Positions 53,744 to 63,106 of a stretch of DNA of 64,000 nucleotides are shown here, piece by piece. The translations under genes were made by a program, and so were the position numbers. Source of the stretch: Mangrovimonas cancribranchiae (GTDB lineage Bacteria > Bacteroidota > Bacteroidia > Flavobacteriales > Flavobacteriaceae); the NCBI RefSeq assembly GCF_037126245.1, contig NZ_CP136925.1, positions 2,186,001-2,250,000 of the forward strand. The letters run 5' to 3'. Positions within the stretch are counted from its first letter, which is position 1; the number at the start of each line of letters is the position of its first letter. The notes beneath the pieces are model-generated. The model was not told the DNA's origin. It ran no database searches and was given only the letters and a program-made list of their open reading frames with translations.

Positions 53744-54469
53744 CTAGTTCTGGCTTGGAAAAGATATGTCTGCTAAAGAATTATTTATAAACTCTATGTT
53801 ATCAAAATAGGTTTTGGTAAATGGAATAACATGTGAAGTATTGTCAATAGTACATTTAAGCTTACCATAATTAATCCTAGAGACATAATTTTTGTTAATT
53901 ATATAGCTCTTATGTATTCGTAAAAAATTATTTGGAAGATTACTTTCGTAAGTTTTTAATGTTTTAAAAGCACTCACAATTGAACCGTCAGAAATATAAA
54001 AATCAGTAGTATTATTATCGGCTTTTAAAAAAAGAATGTCCTCAATGTTTATATACTGAAAATCTTTGTATGACTTTAAACATAGCATTTTACTGTAGTT
54101 CGTCAAATGTTTTTTTTTAAATTTTAAAATTGATTTTCTTATCTCTAACTCTGTAAGAGGGTTCAATAAAAAATCCACAAAATTATGTTTGATTGCAAAA
54201 TATGCGGTATTCTTGTCTCTTGATATTCCAATTATGTTGGTTTGAGTATCCGTACAAGTGTTCAACTCTGATATAAATTCAAAAGAATTATTAAAAACAT
54301 CATCTAAATTGAAGAAAACCAAATCTGGTCTTTTTTTAAGGATCGTGTTCATTGCCTCTTCATAAGATGATGAAAACCCAATAGAATTGAACATAGAATA
54401 GTCTGCAAATACTTTTTTTATTGTATTAGTGATTTCATCATTATTATCAATAATAAAATAGCTAGTCAA
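53744..54469 (-). CDS. LytTR-type response regulator
   Basis: 241 residues. The receiver keeps DNNDE and LVFFNLDDVF near residue 55, where the phosphoacceptor is expected; an Asn precedes the Leu-Asp, so phosphorylation is uncertain. The LytTR DNA-binding domain covers about 135-230, with YINIEDILFLKADNNTTDFY and LPNNFLRIHKSYIINKNYV. No kinase gene of the usual LytS type lies next to it. It may control the lipoprotein and kinase genes downstream, or the peptide export operon. Confidence 0.78.
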   Translation of the reverse strand: MTSYFIIDNNDEITNTIKKVFADYSMFNSIGFSSSYEEAMNTILKKRPDLVFFNLDDVFNNSFEFISELNTCTDTQTNIIGISRDKNTAYFAIKHNFVDFLLNPLTELEIRKSILKFKKKHLTNYSKMLCLKSYKDFQYINIEDILFLKADNNTTDFYISDGSIVSAFKTLKTYESNLPNNFLRIHKSYIINKNYVSRINYGKLKCTIDNTSHVIPFTKTYFDNIEFINNSLADISFPSQN

Positions 54470-54948
54470 ACTTCTGCTTTTAAAAACTCAAGGTATCAAT
54501 TGAATTGCAGAACTAAATAAGGATGTGCCTTGTATTTTTTAAGGAAATATTTAATGTAACTAATTGTATCATTACTGTTCAATTCCATAAAACGATAATG
54601 AAATCTTTGTTAATAGTTATCGCCTTTAGTTGTATTCACCAAACATTGGGACAAAAAAGCTAGCAAATAGTGTAGAATCAACCTTTATTAGGTTACATCT
54701 GTAACCCTAATCAACGGAATAGTAGAACAAATCAATGGAATTAGTGACACTTTTTTTGGTTATATTCATAACCTTTAAATTGAAAATACTTTTATTTATG
54801 AATTTGCAAACCTTATTGTCAAAAAGAATACTTTTATATTTTTGTCTTAAAGAGGTTTTTTCTACTCTTTCGTTTTGCTCATTGTAATTTGAACGGTTAA
54901 TATTAAGCTCTTTATTAAATCAACTATGCCTTCAAATTGTATATTTCT
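54470..54948. other. Intergenic region with two small hairpins
   Basis: No gene seen. GGTTAC / GTAACC (54691-54706) and GGTTAT / ATAACC (54758-54773) are two similar short inverted repeats 67 bases apart. They could be regulator sites. The rest is AT-rich. Confidence 0.45.
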
Positions 54949-55428
54949 TTATTTACTCCAATAGAATCTGTATACAACCTGACTTGTTTCCATATCAAAA
55001 TATGGTTTTCTTCCATCGGGCAAAGGATTAGCATTTAAAACCAAATGGTAACGTCCTTTAATTTCGGCTACAATTTTTCTAATATCACCCTTTGTTAAAG
55101 CTTTATCCGCTTCTTTTGTAACTAATGCCTTTAATCCATCAGCAGCTAAAGACCCTAAAGTAGCATTTCCAACTCCCGCAGCACTTAACTTCTCAACCTT
55201 GATCTTGGTTGGATTAGTTGAAACGGCAGCATCTGTTTTATCAAACTTTTGATCATTTGTAGCATTTTGAAGGCGATCGTTTTCTTGTTGTATTCGATCT
55301 TGATTATTCTTTCGGTGATGATACGCTTTGGAACGACAACTATTACTACAATACTTTTGTACAACACGCCTAGTTGGCACAAATTGCTCAAAGCAAAACT
55401 TACAGGTATAATATTTTGAATCTCTCAT
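54949..55428 (-). CDS. Zinc-ribbon protein of the element backbone (element 1)
   Basis: 159 residues. CKFCFEQFVPTRR and CSNSCRSKAYHHRKN give the two Cys pairs, matching the element 3 protein at 10860 almost residue by residue in this part. A charged linker follows, then LSAAGVGNATLGSLAADGLK and IKGRYHLVLNANPLPDGRKP. The conservation of both ends with a drifting linker points to selection for a shared function in the element. Likely DNA-binding; unproven. Confidence 0.6.
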   Translation of the reverse strand: MRDSKYYTCKFCFEQFVPTRRVVQKYCSNSCRSKAYHHRKNNQDRIQQENDRLQNATNDQKFDKTDAAVSTNPTKIKVEKLSAAGVGNATLGSLAADGLKALVTKEADKALTKGDIRKIVAEIKGRYHLVLNANPLPDGRKPYFDMETSQVVYRFYWSK

Positions 55429-55430
55429 TA

Positions 55431-55458
55431 TACGTCAAATATACGTTCATTTGACGTA
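55431..55458 (-). promoter_or_regulatory. Perfect palindromic operator before the zinc-ribbon gene
   Basis: TACGTCAAA (55431-55439) and TTTGACGTA (55450-55458) are a perfect 9-bp inverted repeat with a 10-base spacer that itself holds another TACGT. It starts 2 bases before the zinc-ribbon ATG. The element 3 counterpart is at 11306-11333. Confidence 0.65.
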
Positions 55459-55464
55459 AATTTA

Positions 55465-56145
55465 CTAATTTTTGATAATATTTACACCAAAAACAGTTTC
55501 CAAAAGATAGTTTTCAGCTTTTGCTCTTGTATCTGCTTTTAACTTTTTAATATGTTCTCTCCTATCCAAACCTTTACTTATTGGTTTCTGAACAAACTGC
55601 TTATTTAGTTTTGGAACAATAGGCTTTAGATTACTCAAGATGGTCTTGGTATTTAACTTACTATTCGGAAATATTTGAGACTTTTTAGAGAACTTTTTTT
55701 CAAACTCATGCTTATGACTTAAAAAAAATTGGTGCTGTAAATTGAAAGCTGTTTTCTGGTCAGTTGTTATATTAAGCATATCATCCTGTACATGGCTGTT
55801 TAACCATTCACTTAAATACAATAATGAATTAACCATCTCACCATATTTTTCTAAAACATACTCAAATCCTCCTTTGCTATTGTTTTCCTTAAAATCATAC
55901 AACAGAATGATATTTTCATCAAGGAACCGTTTTTTTGACAGAATGAACATGCCTGCCTTCGTATCTTCAAGATCTATTGTAAAGCCATCCTTATCAATCA
56001 AAACCAATTTGTTTATATCCTTTACCACGTCCTTTGTCTTTTGAATATTCATTAACTCAAGTAACGATTCTGGAATATAGAAAATACTAACCTTAAATAG
56101 GTTTACTGTAGTATCATGCAAAATTTGTTCTAACTTTCCTTTCAT
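55465..56145 (-). CDS. Conserved backbone protein next to the integrase (element 1)
   Basis: 226 residues, homologous to the element 3 protein at 11337 (see there). Mostly helical: IFYIPESLLELM near 24, KLVLIDKDGFTIDLED, LYLSEWLNSHVQDDML, and the end IKKLKADTRAKAENYLLETVFG. It lacks the long Pro/Gln linker of the other. Its ATG overlaps the integrase stop by 4 bases, so it is made together with the integrase. Confidence 0.6.
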   Translation of the reverse strand: MKGKLEQILHDTTVNLFKVSIFYIPESLLELMNIQKTKDVVKDINKLVLIDKDGFTIDLEDTKAGMFILSKKRFLDENIILLYDFKENNSKGGFEYVLEKYGEMVNSLLYLSEWLNSHVQDDMLNITTDQKTAFNLQHQFFLSHKHEFEKKFSKKSQIFPNSKLNTKTILSNLKPIVPKLNKQFVQKPISKGLDRREHIKKLKADTRAKAENYLLETVFGVNIIKN

Positions 56146-57497
56146 CTAGGTTCAATAAATTTTGAATAATCTTCAGGTAACTCTGCATCTATATCTCTTA
56201 GGTACTGTTCAAGAGCCAACATCGTTGAATGTCCTGTTATTTGCATAAGATAACTTTTAGTCTCAAATGGAGTCAAGGTCTTTCTTAATTCTCGATATAG
56301 TTTTGTAATATAGGTATGTCTAAAACTATATAGGCCATATTCTTCTCCTAATCCAAACTTATCCTTCACCACTCTTTTAAAGCGTTTGGAGAAGTAGTTG
56401 CGCTTATTGTCAGCTGTTGTTTTCCACACTCCACCAATGCCTTCAGGCGTAAATAGAAAATCTTCTGGTTTATGTCTATCCAGATCCGGCAAATCTCCCC
56501 ATAATACTTCAGGAATTATTTTAGTTTTTAATGGACTATTCTTTGCCTTAAAACTCAAAGTACGGTTTTCAGCATTTATATCTCCTATTTTCAACCTACA
56601 AACCTCTATTGGTCGCAAAAAATTATAGGAAACAAACTTTATAAATAATAACAATGTAGGATCTTCATTTTCTAAATGGTCGAATATTTCCTGTTGTTGA
56701 ATTTTTGTATACGTTTTATTTCTTGTTGTTGTAGTTTTAAGATTCTTTATTTTTTTAATAAAGTTTTCTCGAACCATTTCATGTTCTTCCAATGTTGAAA
56801 AAAAACTACTTAAACTAGCTCTATAATTATTCCTGTTTCTAGCTGATGTTTTAGTCATAATTCCAAGCAGAAATTCTGAAACTATTGCTTTATTCACTTG
56901 TTTTATATACTTAACATCCTTCTTGTTATCCTTAAGCCATTCCTTAAATATTTTGATATGGCTACCATAAGAACGTAAACTACTGGCCTGTAAGGTCTTC
57001 TTTTTAAGCACCAAATCAAAATCAAAAGCTTCCTGTAAAGTAGCTTCTACTTCCTCAATAGGCGTTTTTTTAACTTCTGCCTTGTTTGCTATGCCATTAT
57101 CGTCTTGCTCAAAAGAACTTTCAATACTTTCTAGTTTTTCTTCAATTACTTTTGTTGGGTGTTTATCTTTACTTCCAAGATAAAGGGTCTCATTGTCCTG
57201 ATATGGATTGTAACCTTGTCGTAAAAGCTTTTGTAACACTTGCCGTAAAATAGTCAAAACAGCTAACCGTTCTTCTTTGGTCTTGTATTTGTTTGCTTCA
57301 CCATAAATTGGTGTCTGACGTTTTAACTTTCCTGTTTCAGGATTTCTAAAGGAAAAATACACATACCAACGTTTGGATAAATCGTTGTTCGCCGTGTAGA
57401 TTTTGGGTGTGGAAAATTCTTTTTTCAATGACAAATCGTATGCACTTTCGTATGCACTTTTGTATTCTTGCTCAATTAGGTCGTTAAAATTACGCAT
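56142..57497 (-). CDS. Tyrosine-type site-specific integrase (element 1)
   Basis: 451 residues from the ATG at 57497. Same domain order as the element 3 integrase: arm-binding start (STPKIYTANNDLSKRW), SAM-like core domain (LRSYGSHIKIFKEWL), catalytic domain with Arg in YNFLRPIEVCRLKI, SFRHTYITKLYREL and TGHSTMLALEQYLRDID. Intact. The frame extends upstream only through the terminator. It lies directly next to the complete tRNA, so element 1 is the last one to have entered or is kept nearest by its integrase. It should cut at the tRNA 3' end. Confidence 0.88.
   Translation of the reverse strand: MRNFNDLIEQEYKSAYESAYDLSLKKEFSTPKIYTANNDLSKRWYVYFSFRNPETGKLKRQTPIYGEANKYKTKEERLAVLTILRQVLQKLLRQGYNPYQDNETLYLGSKDKHPTKVIEEKLESIESSFEQDDNGIANKAEVKKTPIEEVEATLQEAFDFDLVLKKKTLQASSLRSYGSHIKIFKEWLKDNKKDVKYIKQVNKAIVSEFLLGIMTKTSARNRNNYRASLSSFFSTLEEHEMVRENFIKKIKNLKTTTTRNKTYTKIQQQEIFDHLENEDPTLLLFIKFVSYNFLRPIEVCRLKIGDINAENRTLSFKAKNSPLKTKIIPEVLWGDLPDLDRHKPEDFLFTPEGIGGVWKTTADNKRNYFSKRFKRVVKDKFGLGEEYGLYSFRHTYITKLYRELRKTLTPFETKSYLMQITGHSTMLALEQYLRDIDAELPEDYSKFIEPR
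57436..57471 (+). repeat. 12-bp direct repeats at the right end of element 1
   Basis: TCGTATGCACTT twice in tandem, then the weaker TTGTATTCTTGC. They lie inside the integrase N-terminus, where they encode YESAYESAYD. See 32580-32603 for the other end. Confidence 0.7.
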
Positions 57498-57528
57498 AAA
57501 AAAACGGTTTGGCAACACCAAACCGTTT
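57498..57528 (-). terminator. Terminator of the tRNA, before the integrase
   Basis: AAACGGTTTGG and CCAAACCGTTT, 11-bp perfect stem, followed by seven T on the minus strand. It ends the tRNA transcript and shields the integrase from tRNA-driven transcription. Identical in element 3. Confidence 0.85.
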
Positions 57529-57546
57529 ATATACGTGACTTTGTCA

Positions 57547-57623
<77 letters not shown>

Positions 57624-57692
57624 ATATTGGACTGCAAATATACTAGCTTTTTTGGTTTTAACAAGAAAATATTTCAAAATATTTATGAAATA

Positions 57693-57722
57693 AAAAAGGA
57701 GCCATTTTTTTAGCTCCTTTTT
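57693..57722 (-). terminator. Terminator after the first LRR gene
   Basis: On the minus strand AAAGGAGC pairs with GCTCCTTT around a 10-base loop, followed by T residues. Confidence 0.8.
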
Positions 57723-57748
57723 CAAATCAACAACAATATTTAGTGCTA

Positions 57749-58576
57749 TTAATCATCAATATAATCTGTTGCTATAGCTTCATTTTCATTTTGTGGAATT
57801 CCTAATATACTAGAATCGTCTTGTTTAATTACCGATACATACTCCTTATCTAAATTATTATCACTTACCATTATAACTGATAACTTTTTTAAACCATAAA
57901 TACCATATGGCAAACGCCCCGATAATTGATTGCTAGAAAGTACTAGTTCTTTCAAGTTATCTAAATTTCCTATTTCATGAGGAATACGCCCTTCTAATTT
58001 ATTATCAATTAAACTCAGTTTTTCTAATTTTGATAACTCTCCTAATCCTTTAGGAATAACTCCTGTAAAAAAGTTGCTTCCTAATAACAACTCTTCAAGG
58101 TTGCTTAAGTTACTCATTTCATTGGGAATATGACCTGTTAAACTATTACTATATAGTTTTAACACTTTAAGGTGGCGTAAAGTAGTCAGTTCATTTGGAA
58201 TCTCGCCACTTAATTTATTCATATAAAGCTCTAATATTTCTAACTGTTTTAATTGTCCTAATGTAGTTGGTAAGTTACCTGATATATTATTAAAACCTAG
58301 TTTTAGTTCTTTAAGGTGAGTTAAATTAGCTAACGACTCTGGTAAAATTCCATGAAGATTATTCATTTCTAAATGTAGCTTTACTACAGCATTATTTTCT
58401 ATAGTAACACCATACCATGTGTTAACAGGTTTATTTATATCCCATGCGTTAACCCAATTATTACCTTTAGTTGCTTGATAAAAATCTAATAAGGCTTCCT
58501 TTTCTCGTGGAGAAATTGAAGCAAAGGTTAAAGTGGTAACCAAAAACAGTAAAAAGGCTAGTTTAGTTGTTTTCAT
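57749..58576 (-). CDS. Secreted plant-type leucine-rich-repeat protein (copy 1)
   Basis: 275 residues. Signal peptide cut after FASIS near residue 21. Residues 25-60 form the cap with LLDFYQATKGNNWVNAWD. About seven 23-24-residue repeats of the plant type follow (LKELKLGFNNISGNLP, LEILELYMNKLSGEIP, LKVLKLYSNSLTGHIP). The end is a short acidic IATDYIDD tail. LRR proteins bind other proteins; partner unknown. Paired with a paralogue 185 bases upstream, each with its own terminator. Confidence 0.88.
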   Translation of the reverse strand: MKTTKLAFLLFLVTTLTFASISPREKEALLDFYQATKGNNWVNAWDINKPVNTWYGVTIENNAVVKLHLEMNNLHGILPESLANLTHLKELKLGFNNISGNLPTTLGQLKQLEILELYMNKLSGEIPNELTTLRHLKVLKLYSNSLTGHIPNEMSNLSNLEELLLGSNFFTGVIPKGLGELSKLEKLSLIDNKLEGRIPHEIGNLDNLKELVLSSNQLSGRLPYGIYGLKKLSVIMVSDNNLDKEYVSVIKQDDSSILGIPQNENEAIATDYIDD

Positions 58577-58701
58577 ATTCTTTTGGTTTTGAGGCTAAAA
58601 GCTAAGCAATAATAATTCATATATTGATTAAACGCAATTTTTTTCGACGAAATGCACGATTAAATATTGTACGTTTTTAAAGAATGGTAATATTGGGCAA
58701 G

Positions 58702-58732
58702 AAAAAAAGGATAACATGCCTGCTATCCTTTT
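58702..58732 (-). terminator. Terminator after the second LRR gene
   Basis: AAAAGGATA pairs with TATCCTTTT around a 10-base loop; T residues follow on the minus strand. Confidence 0.8.
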
Positions 58733-58760
58733 ATAAATATTGTGTTGATTTTTTTGCTTT

Positions 58761-59588
58761 TTAATCGTCGAAATAATCTGTTGCAATCATGCCTTCATCT
58801 TCAGGAATAATCTGTAATCCAGGAGGCGTAGATTTACCAGTTACTGTTACATATTCTTTTTCTAAATTATTATCACTCACCATCATAATTTCTAAATGGC
58901 GTAATCTAGCCACTTCAAAAGGTAAAACTCCTGTAAGATTATTGCTTGACAAGACTAATTCTTTTAATGATTTTAATTGCCCTATTTCAATTGGTATATG
59001 ACCTTCTAAATGATTATCTAACAAAATTAATTTCTCTAATTGCACTAATTCACCTACAGATGTTGGAATAGTACCTGTTAAATGATTACTTCCTAAAGAC
59101 AATTCTTTAAGGTTTTTTAAGCTCATTAAAGTTTCTGGTATAATACCTTCTAAGGTGTTGCTATAAAGTTTTATAACTTTAAGCTTTTTTAAATTGACTA
59201 AACTTTCTGGAATTTCACCTTCTAATTTATTCATAAATAACTCTAAACTTTCAAGGTTTGAAAGTTCTCCAATACTTTTAGGCAATTCGCCTGACAACTT
59301 ATTAAACCCTAAGTTTAAATGTTTTAGATAAATAAGCTTTTTAAGCTGGTTAGGAATTTCCCCGTCTAAATTATTCATATGTAATTGTAAACTTACTACA
59401 TGATTATTCTCTACAGTAACACCATACCAATTAGAAACAGGTGTATTTAAGTTCCATGTATTGGTCCATGCATCACCGTTTGTAGCTTTATATAGGCTTT
59501 TTAAGGCTTGCTTTTCTGAACTTGAAACTTGAGATAGAGCAAAAAACGGTATTAATAAAGAAAATAGAATTGTAATACTATTTTTCAT
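58761..59588 (-). CDS. Secreted plant-type leucine-rich-repeat protein (copy 2)
   Basis: 275 residues, the same length as copy 1 and alike throughout: signal peptide, cap with LKSLYKATNGDAWTNTWN, seven repeats (LKHLNLGFNKLSGELP, LESLELFMNKLEGEIP), VSDNNLEKEYV and the acidic end IATDYFDD. Clearly a tandem duplication. No sorting domain of type IX secretion is seen, so location beyond the inner membrane is open. Confidence 0.88.
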   Translation of the reverse strand: MKNSITILFSLLIPFFALSQVSSSEKQALKSLYKATNGDAWTNTWNLNTPVSNWYGVTVENNHVVSLQLHMNNLDGEIPNQLKKLIYLKHLNLGFNKLSGELPKSIGELSNLESLELFMNKLEGEIPESLVNLKKLKVIKLYSNTLEGIIPETLMSLKNLKELSLGSNHLTGTIPTSVGELVQLEKLILLDNHLEGHIPIEIGQLKSLKELVLSSNNLTGVLPFEVARLRHLEIMMVSDNNLEKEYVTVTGKSTPPGLQIIPEDEGMIATDYFDD

Positions 59589-59689
59589 AGTTGATTGTTT
59601 GGGGTTAACACAAACAAATTAAGAAAATGATAGGTATAAAACCAACTTTATTCGACCAACTACATGTATTTGAAAGAATTTATGTATAA

Positions 59690-61594
59690 CTATAACGCAT
59701 CTAATGCTTCTTGAATAGTTTCCCAATCTAGCATTAATTGTTCTAATTGATTTTTTTTAGCTTGATAGCTATCAAAAAAATTGGGTTTTGACACAGTTTC
59801 ATCATAGTTTACAGCAAGCTCGACATCAATTGCTTTAATGTCTTTTTCTAATTGCGTGATTTTAGACTCTACTTTGCTTAATTTATTTTTTAGAGATTTT
59901 TGCTGTTTCTGCGCTTCGTAACTTAGGTTAATGCTTTGCTTAGACTCTTCTTTTACAACATCCCGTTTTTCTACTTCGCGAAGGTTTTCAACATTGCGTT
60001 GTTTTAAATAAAAGTCAATATCGCCCAAATATTCTTTAATTTTTTGGTCTTTAAACTCATAAACAGTATTGGTTAATCCTTGTAAAAAATCACGATCGTG
60101 AGATACTAATATTAATGTTCCTTCAAAACGATTTAAAGCATCTTTTAATACATTTTTTGATTTGATATCTAAATGGTTTGTGGGCTCATCCATAACCAGC
60201 ACATTAAATGGCTGTAACATTAATTTGGCTAATGCTAAGCGATTCCGTTCGCCTCCAGACAATACTCTAACATATTTATCGACTTCTTCGCCACGAAATA
60301 AAAATGCACCTAAAATATCGCGCACTTTGGTTCTATTAGTTTCGTTTGCTGCATCAATCATGGTATCATGAACGGTTTTATTTCCGTCTAAATATTCAGC
60401 TTGATTTTGGGCAAAATATCCTATTTGTACGTTATGTCCTAAATTTAACTGGCCTTGGTGTTCAATTTCATTAACAATAATCTTAGCCAATGTTGATTTT
60501 CCTTGACCGTTTTGTCCAACAAAAGCAACTTTACTATCTCTTGCAATAGATAGATTAATATTATTTAATACTTGAAGTTCTCCATAATTTTTAGACACAT
60601 TTATAGCTTCAAGCACGACTTTACCTGGTGTAATTGACACAGGGAAATTTAATGTCATCACACTATTATCTTCCTCATCAACTTCAATACGATCTATTTT
60701 ATCTAATTTTTTTATTAAAGATTGTGCCATTGAAGCTTTAGAGGCTTTTGCTCTAAATTTTTCAATAAGTTTTTCGGTTTGCTGTATTTGCTTTTCTTGA
60801 TTTTTATGAGCGGCTAATTGTTGTTCTCTTATCTCTTCCCTAAGTACTAAAAACTCACTGTATGGTTTTGGATAATCATAAATTCTACCTAATGAAATTT
60901 CAATGGTTCGATTAGTAACATTATCTAAAAACATTTTATCGTGAGATACAATTACAACGGCACCTTGATAATTTTTCAAAAAGTTTTCTAACCAAATTAT
61001 CGACTCAATGTCCAAGTGGTTTGTGGGCTCATCTAAAAGCAACACATCGTTATTTTGTAACAAAAGTTTGGCTAATTCTATACGCATACGCCATCCACCG
61101 GAAAAAGTATCGGTAAGCTTATTAAAGTCTTCTCGTTTAAAACCTAGGCCTTGTAAAATCTTTTCGGTATCACCTTGATAGTTGTAACCGCCTAAAATTT
61201 CATACTGATGTTGAATATCATTTAAATCAATCATTAACTGGTTGTAACTCTCGCTTTCGTAATCAGTACGTTCGGCTAGCTGTAAATTAATATGTTCCAT
61301 TTTGGCTTCCAAATCCTTAATATCCTTGAAAGCCTCGTAAGATTCTTCTAAAACAGTTTTGCCAAACTCAAAATCGATATCTTGTTTTAAAAACCCAATA
61401 CTTAAATCTTTATCGGCTGCAATTTGGCCAGAGTCTGGCTCAAGTTCTTTAGAAAGAATTTTAAGCATGGTAGATTTCCCTGCACCATTTTTTCCAATTA
61501 ATCCAACACAATCACCAACACCCAATTTAAATGTAATTTCTTCGAATAGAAATTCGCCTTGAAAACTAATAGAAAGGTTATGAATATTGAGCAT
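59690..61594 (-). CDS. ABC-F family ATPase
   Basis: 634 residues with two ABC domains and no membrane part. Domain 1 (about 1-250): Walker A GLIGKNGAGKST, signature FSGGWRMR, Walker B LLLDEPTNHLD. A charged linker of about 80 residues follows (the P-site-tRNA-interaction motif region). Domain 2 (about 320-530): AFVGQNGQGKST, LSGGERNR, LVMDEPTNHLD. The end (540-634) is a coiled coil. Such proteins act on stalled ribosomes; this looks like the housekeeping YbiT/Uup-type and not a resistance protein, but the subgroup is not sure. Confidence 0.92.
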   Translation of the reverse strand: MLNIHNLSISFQGEFLFEEITFKLGVGDCVGLIGKNGAGKSTMLKILSKELEPDSGQIAADKDLSIGFLKQDIDFEFGKTVLEESYEAFKDIKDLEAKMEHINLQLAERTDYESESYNQLMIDLNDIQHQYEILGGYNYQGDTEKILQGLGFKREDFNKLTDTFSGGWRMRIELAKLLLQNNDVLLLDEPTNHLDIESIIWLENFLKNYQGAVVIVSHDKMFLDNVTNRTIEISLGRIYDYPKPYSEFLVLREEIREQQLAAHKNQEKQIQQTEKLIEKFRAKASKASMAQSLIKKLDKIDRIEVDEEDNSVMTLNFPVSITPGKVVLEAINVSKNYGELQVLNNINLSIARDSKVAFVGQNGQGKSTLAKIIVNEIEHQGQLNLGHNVQIGYFAQNQAEYLDGNKTVHDTMIDAANETNRTKVRDILGAFLFRGEEVDKYVRVLSGGERNRLALAKLMLQPFNVLVMDEPTNHLDIKSKNVLKDALNRFEGTLILVSHDRDFLQGLTNTVYEFKDQKIKEYLGDIDFYLKQRNVENLREVEKRDVVKEESKQSINLSYEAQKQQKSLKNKLSKVESKITQLEKDIKAIDVELAVNYDETVSKPNFFDSYQAKKNQLEQLMLDWETIQEALDAL

Positions 61595-61676
61595 TTGTGA
61601 CTTTTGTTACAATTTATGATAGATAATATTGTAATTTTGTAATTACAATTTTCAGCGCAAAAGTACAGTTTTAATT

Positions 61677-62069
61677 ATGATTAAAAAAGGCTCCAAACTA
61701 TACAGCATTTTAACAGGTAGTTGTCCAAAATGCCATCAAGAATCTATGTATGAAACTAAAAACCCATACATTTTATCAGATGTTTTAAAAATAAATGAGG
61801 AATGTTCGCATTGCCATACCAAATACCGAATAGAACCATCGTTCTTTTATGGCTCCATGTATGTTAGCTATGCTATTGGTATTGCTTTTGGCGTCGCGGC
61901 TTTTGTTATAAGCTACCTCTTTTTAGGAAGTAGTTTAAAAACAGCCTTTTTTGCAATTATTGGAACATTGGTTGTTTTTGCCCCTATTATTATGCGTTTA
62001 TCTAGAAACGTATGGATTAACATTTTTATGCATTACGATAAAAACTTAGTTAAGAAGAAAAGCGAGTAA
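61677..62069 (+). CDS. DUF983 zinc-ribbon membrane protein
   Basis: 130 residues. Four cysteines in two pairs, CPKCHQ and CSHCHTKY, form a zinc ribbon, then GSMYVSYAIGIAFGVAAFVI and FAIIGTLVVFAPII are two membrane segments. This is the DUF983 layout. Function unknown. Its last 20 bases overlap the end of the convergent oxidoreductase gene. Confidence 0.88.
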   Translation: MIKKGSKLYSILTGSCPKCHQESMYETKNPYILSDVLKINEECSHCHTKYRIEPSFFYGSMYVSYAIGIAFGVAAFVISYLFLGSSLKTAFFAIIGTLVVFAPIIMRLSRNVWINIFMHYDKNLVKKKSE

Positions 62070-63087
62070 CATTAATCTCTTCTTCTAAATTAACATCCTT
62101 TTCAATAAGGTTGTAAAGCTGTTGGGCTACATAAGGTGCTATCATAACGCCTCTAGTACCAAGACCATTTAACACATAAAGATTATTATATTTAGGGTGT
62201 TGACCAACTAGTGGCCTTCTATCTTTTACGGTAGGACGAATTCCTGCTTTTTGATTAACAACTTTAAAATCGCACTGAATAAATGTATTTAGCTTATCTA
62301 AAAGCTCCTTTTTACCTTCCTCTGAAGGCTTGTTTGTTTTATCGGTCCAATTATAAGTAGCGCCTACTGTATAATAATCATCCCCTAACGGAATTAAAAA
62401 TGCACTGGATTTTAACACAAAATCTATTTTTAAATCTGGAGCATGAATGGTTAATAGTTCACCTTTGGTGCCATTTAATGGTAAATAGTTAAAATAAGGG
62501 TTCTTTTTTAAACCAAAGCCTTCACAAAACACGATACTTTTTGCTTGAATATCTTTATAAATTACATAGTCTTCCTTAATTATTAAATCATCATAATTAA
62601 ACGATTCATTAATATATGTGCTCTCCAACTTGTTCTTAAACGTAACCAATAAATGTTCTGTATCTATTCTTCCTGTATGTAGCACTTCACCTAAACCATA
62701 TGGGGCAGGAACAGCCACATTATTATTGCTACAAATTTTTGGAGACAAATATTTTTGTAGGCCATATTTATCGGCTGCTACAAACCAATTGTTTTGTTCT
62801 TCTACCGAATTGAATAACCGTTTTACAGGAAGTTTATAGTCTAGAGTAGTCTCTAAGTAAGCCTCTAAGTCGTTATAAACACGATTTACCAACTCTAACT
62901 GCTTATCACTTTTCCACACTGGTGTAAATCGTTTTAAAACTACTGGGTTATATAATCCACCAGCAACTGTAGATGATTGTTGGGAGTTATCATCAAATAC
63001 AACAAACGACTTGTTCTGCTTTAGCAATAAATGGCAAAAATTAACCCCTGCCAATCCTTGACCAACTATAATATAATCTACTTTCAT
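62050..63087 (-). CDS. FAD-dependent oxidoreductase, DAO family
   Basis: 345 residues. The N-terminal dinucleotide motif YIIVGQGLAGVNFCHLLL with FVVFDD is the FAD-binding start. VAGGLYNPVVLKRF and, near the end, AGIRPTVKDRRPLVGQHP and LNGLGTRGVMIAPYVAQQL are typical of D-amino-acid or glycine-oxidase-like enzymes (DAO fold). The substrate cannot be told. ATG lies about 45 bases before the gldN terminator. Confidence 0.85.
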   Translation of the reverse strand: MKVDYIIVGQGLAGVNFCHLLLKQNKSFVVFDDNSQQSSTVAGGLYNPVVLKRFTPVWKSDKQLELVNRVYNDLEAYLETTLDYKLPVKRLFNSVEEQNNWFVAADKYGLQKYLSPKICSNNNVAVPAPYGLGEVLHTGRIDTEHLLVTFKNKLESTYINESFNYDDLIIKEDYVIYKDIQAKSIVFCEGFGLKKNPYFNYLPLNGTKGELLTIHAPDLKIDFVLKSSAFLIPLGDDYYTVGATYNWTDKTNKPSEEGKKELLDKLNTFIQCDFKVVNQKAGIRPTVKDRRPLVGQHPKYNNLYVLNGLGTRGVMIAPYVAQQLYNLIEKDVNLEEEINVTRFSS

Positions 63088-63106
63088 ATTCTACGAAGGT
63101 AACATA

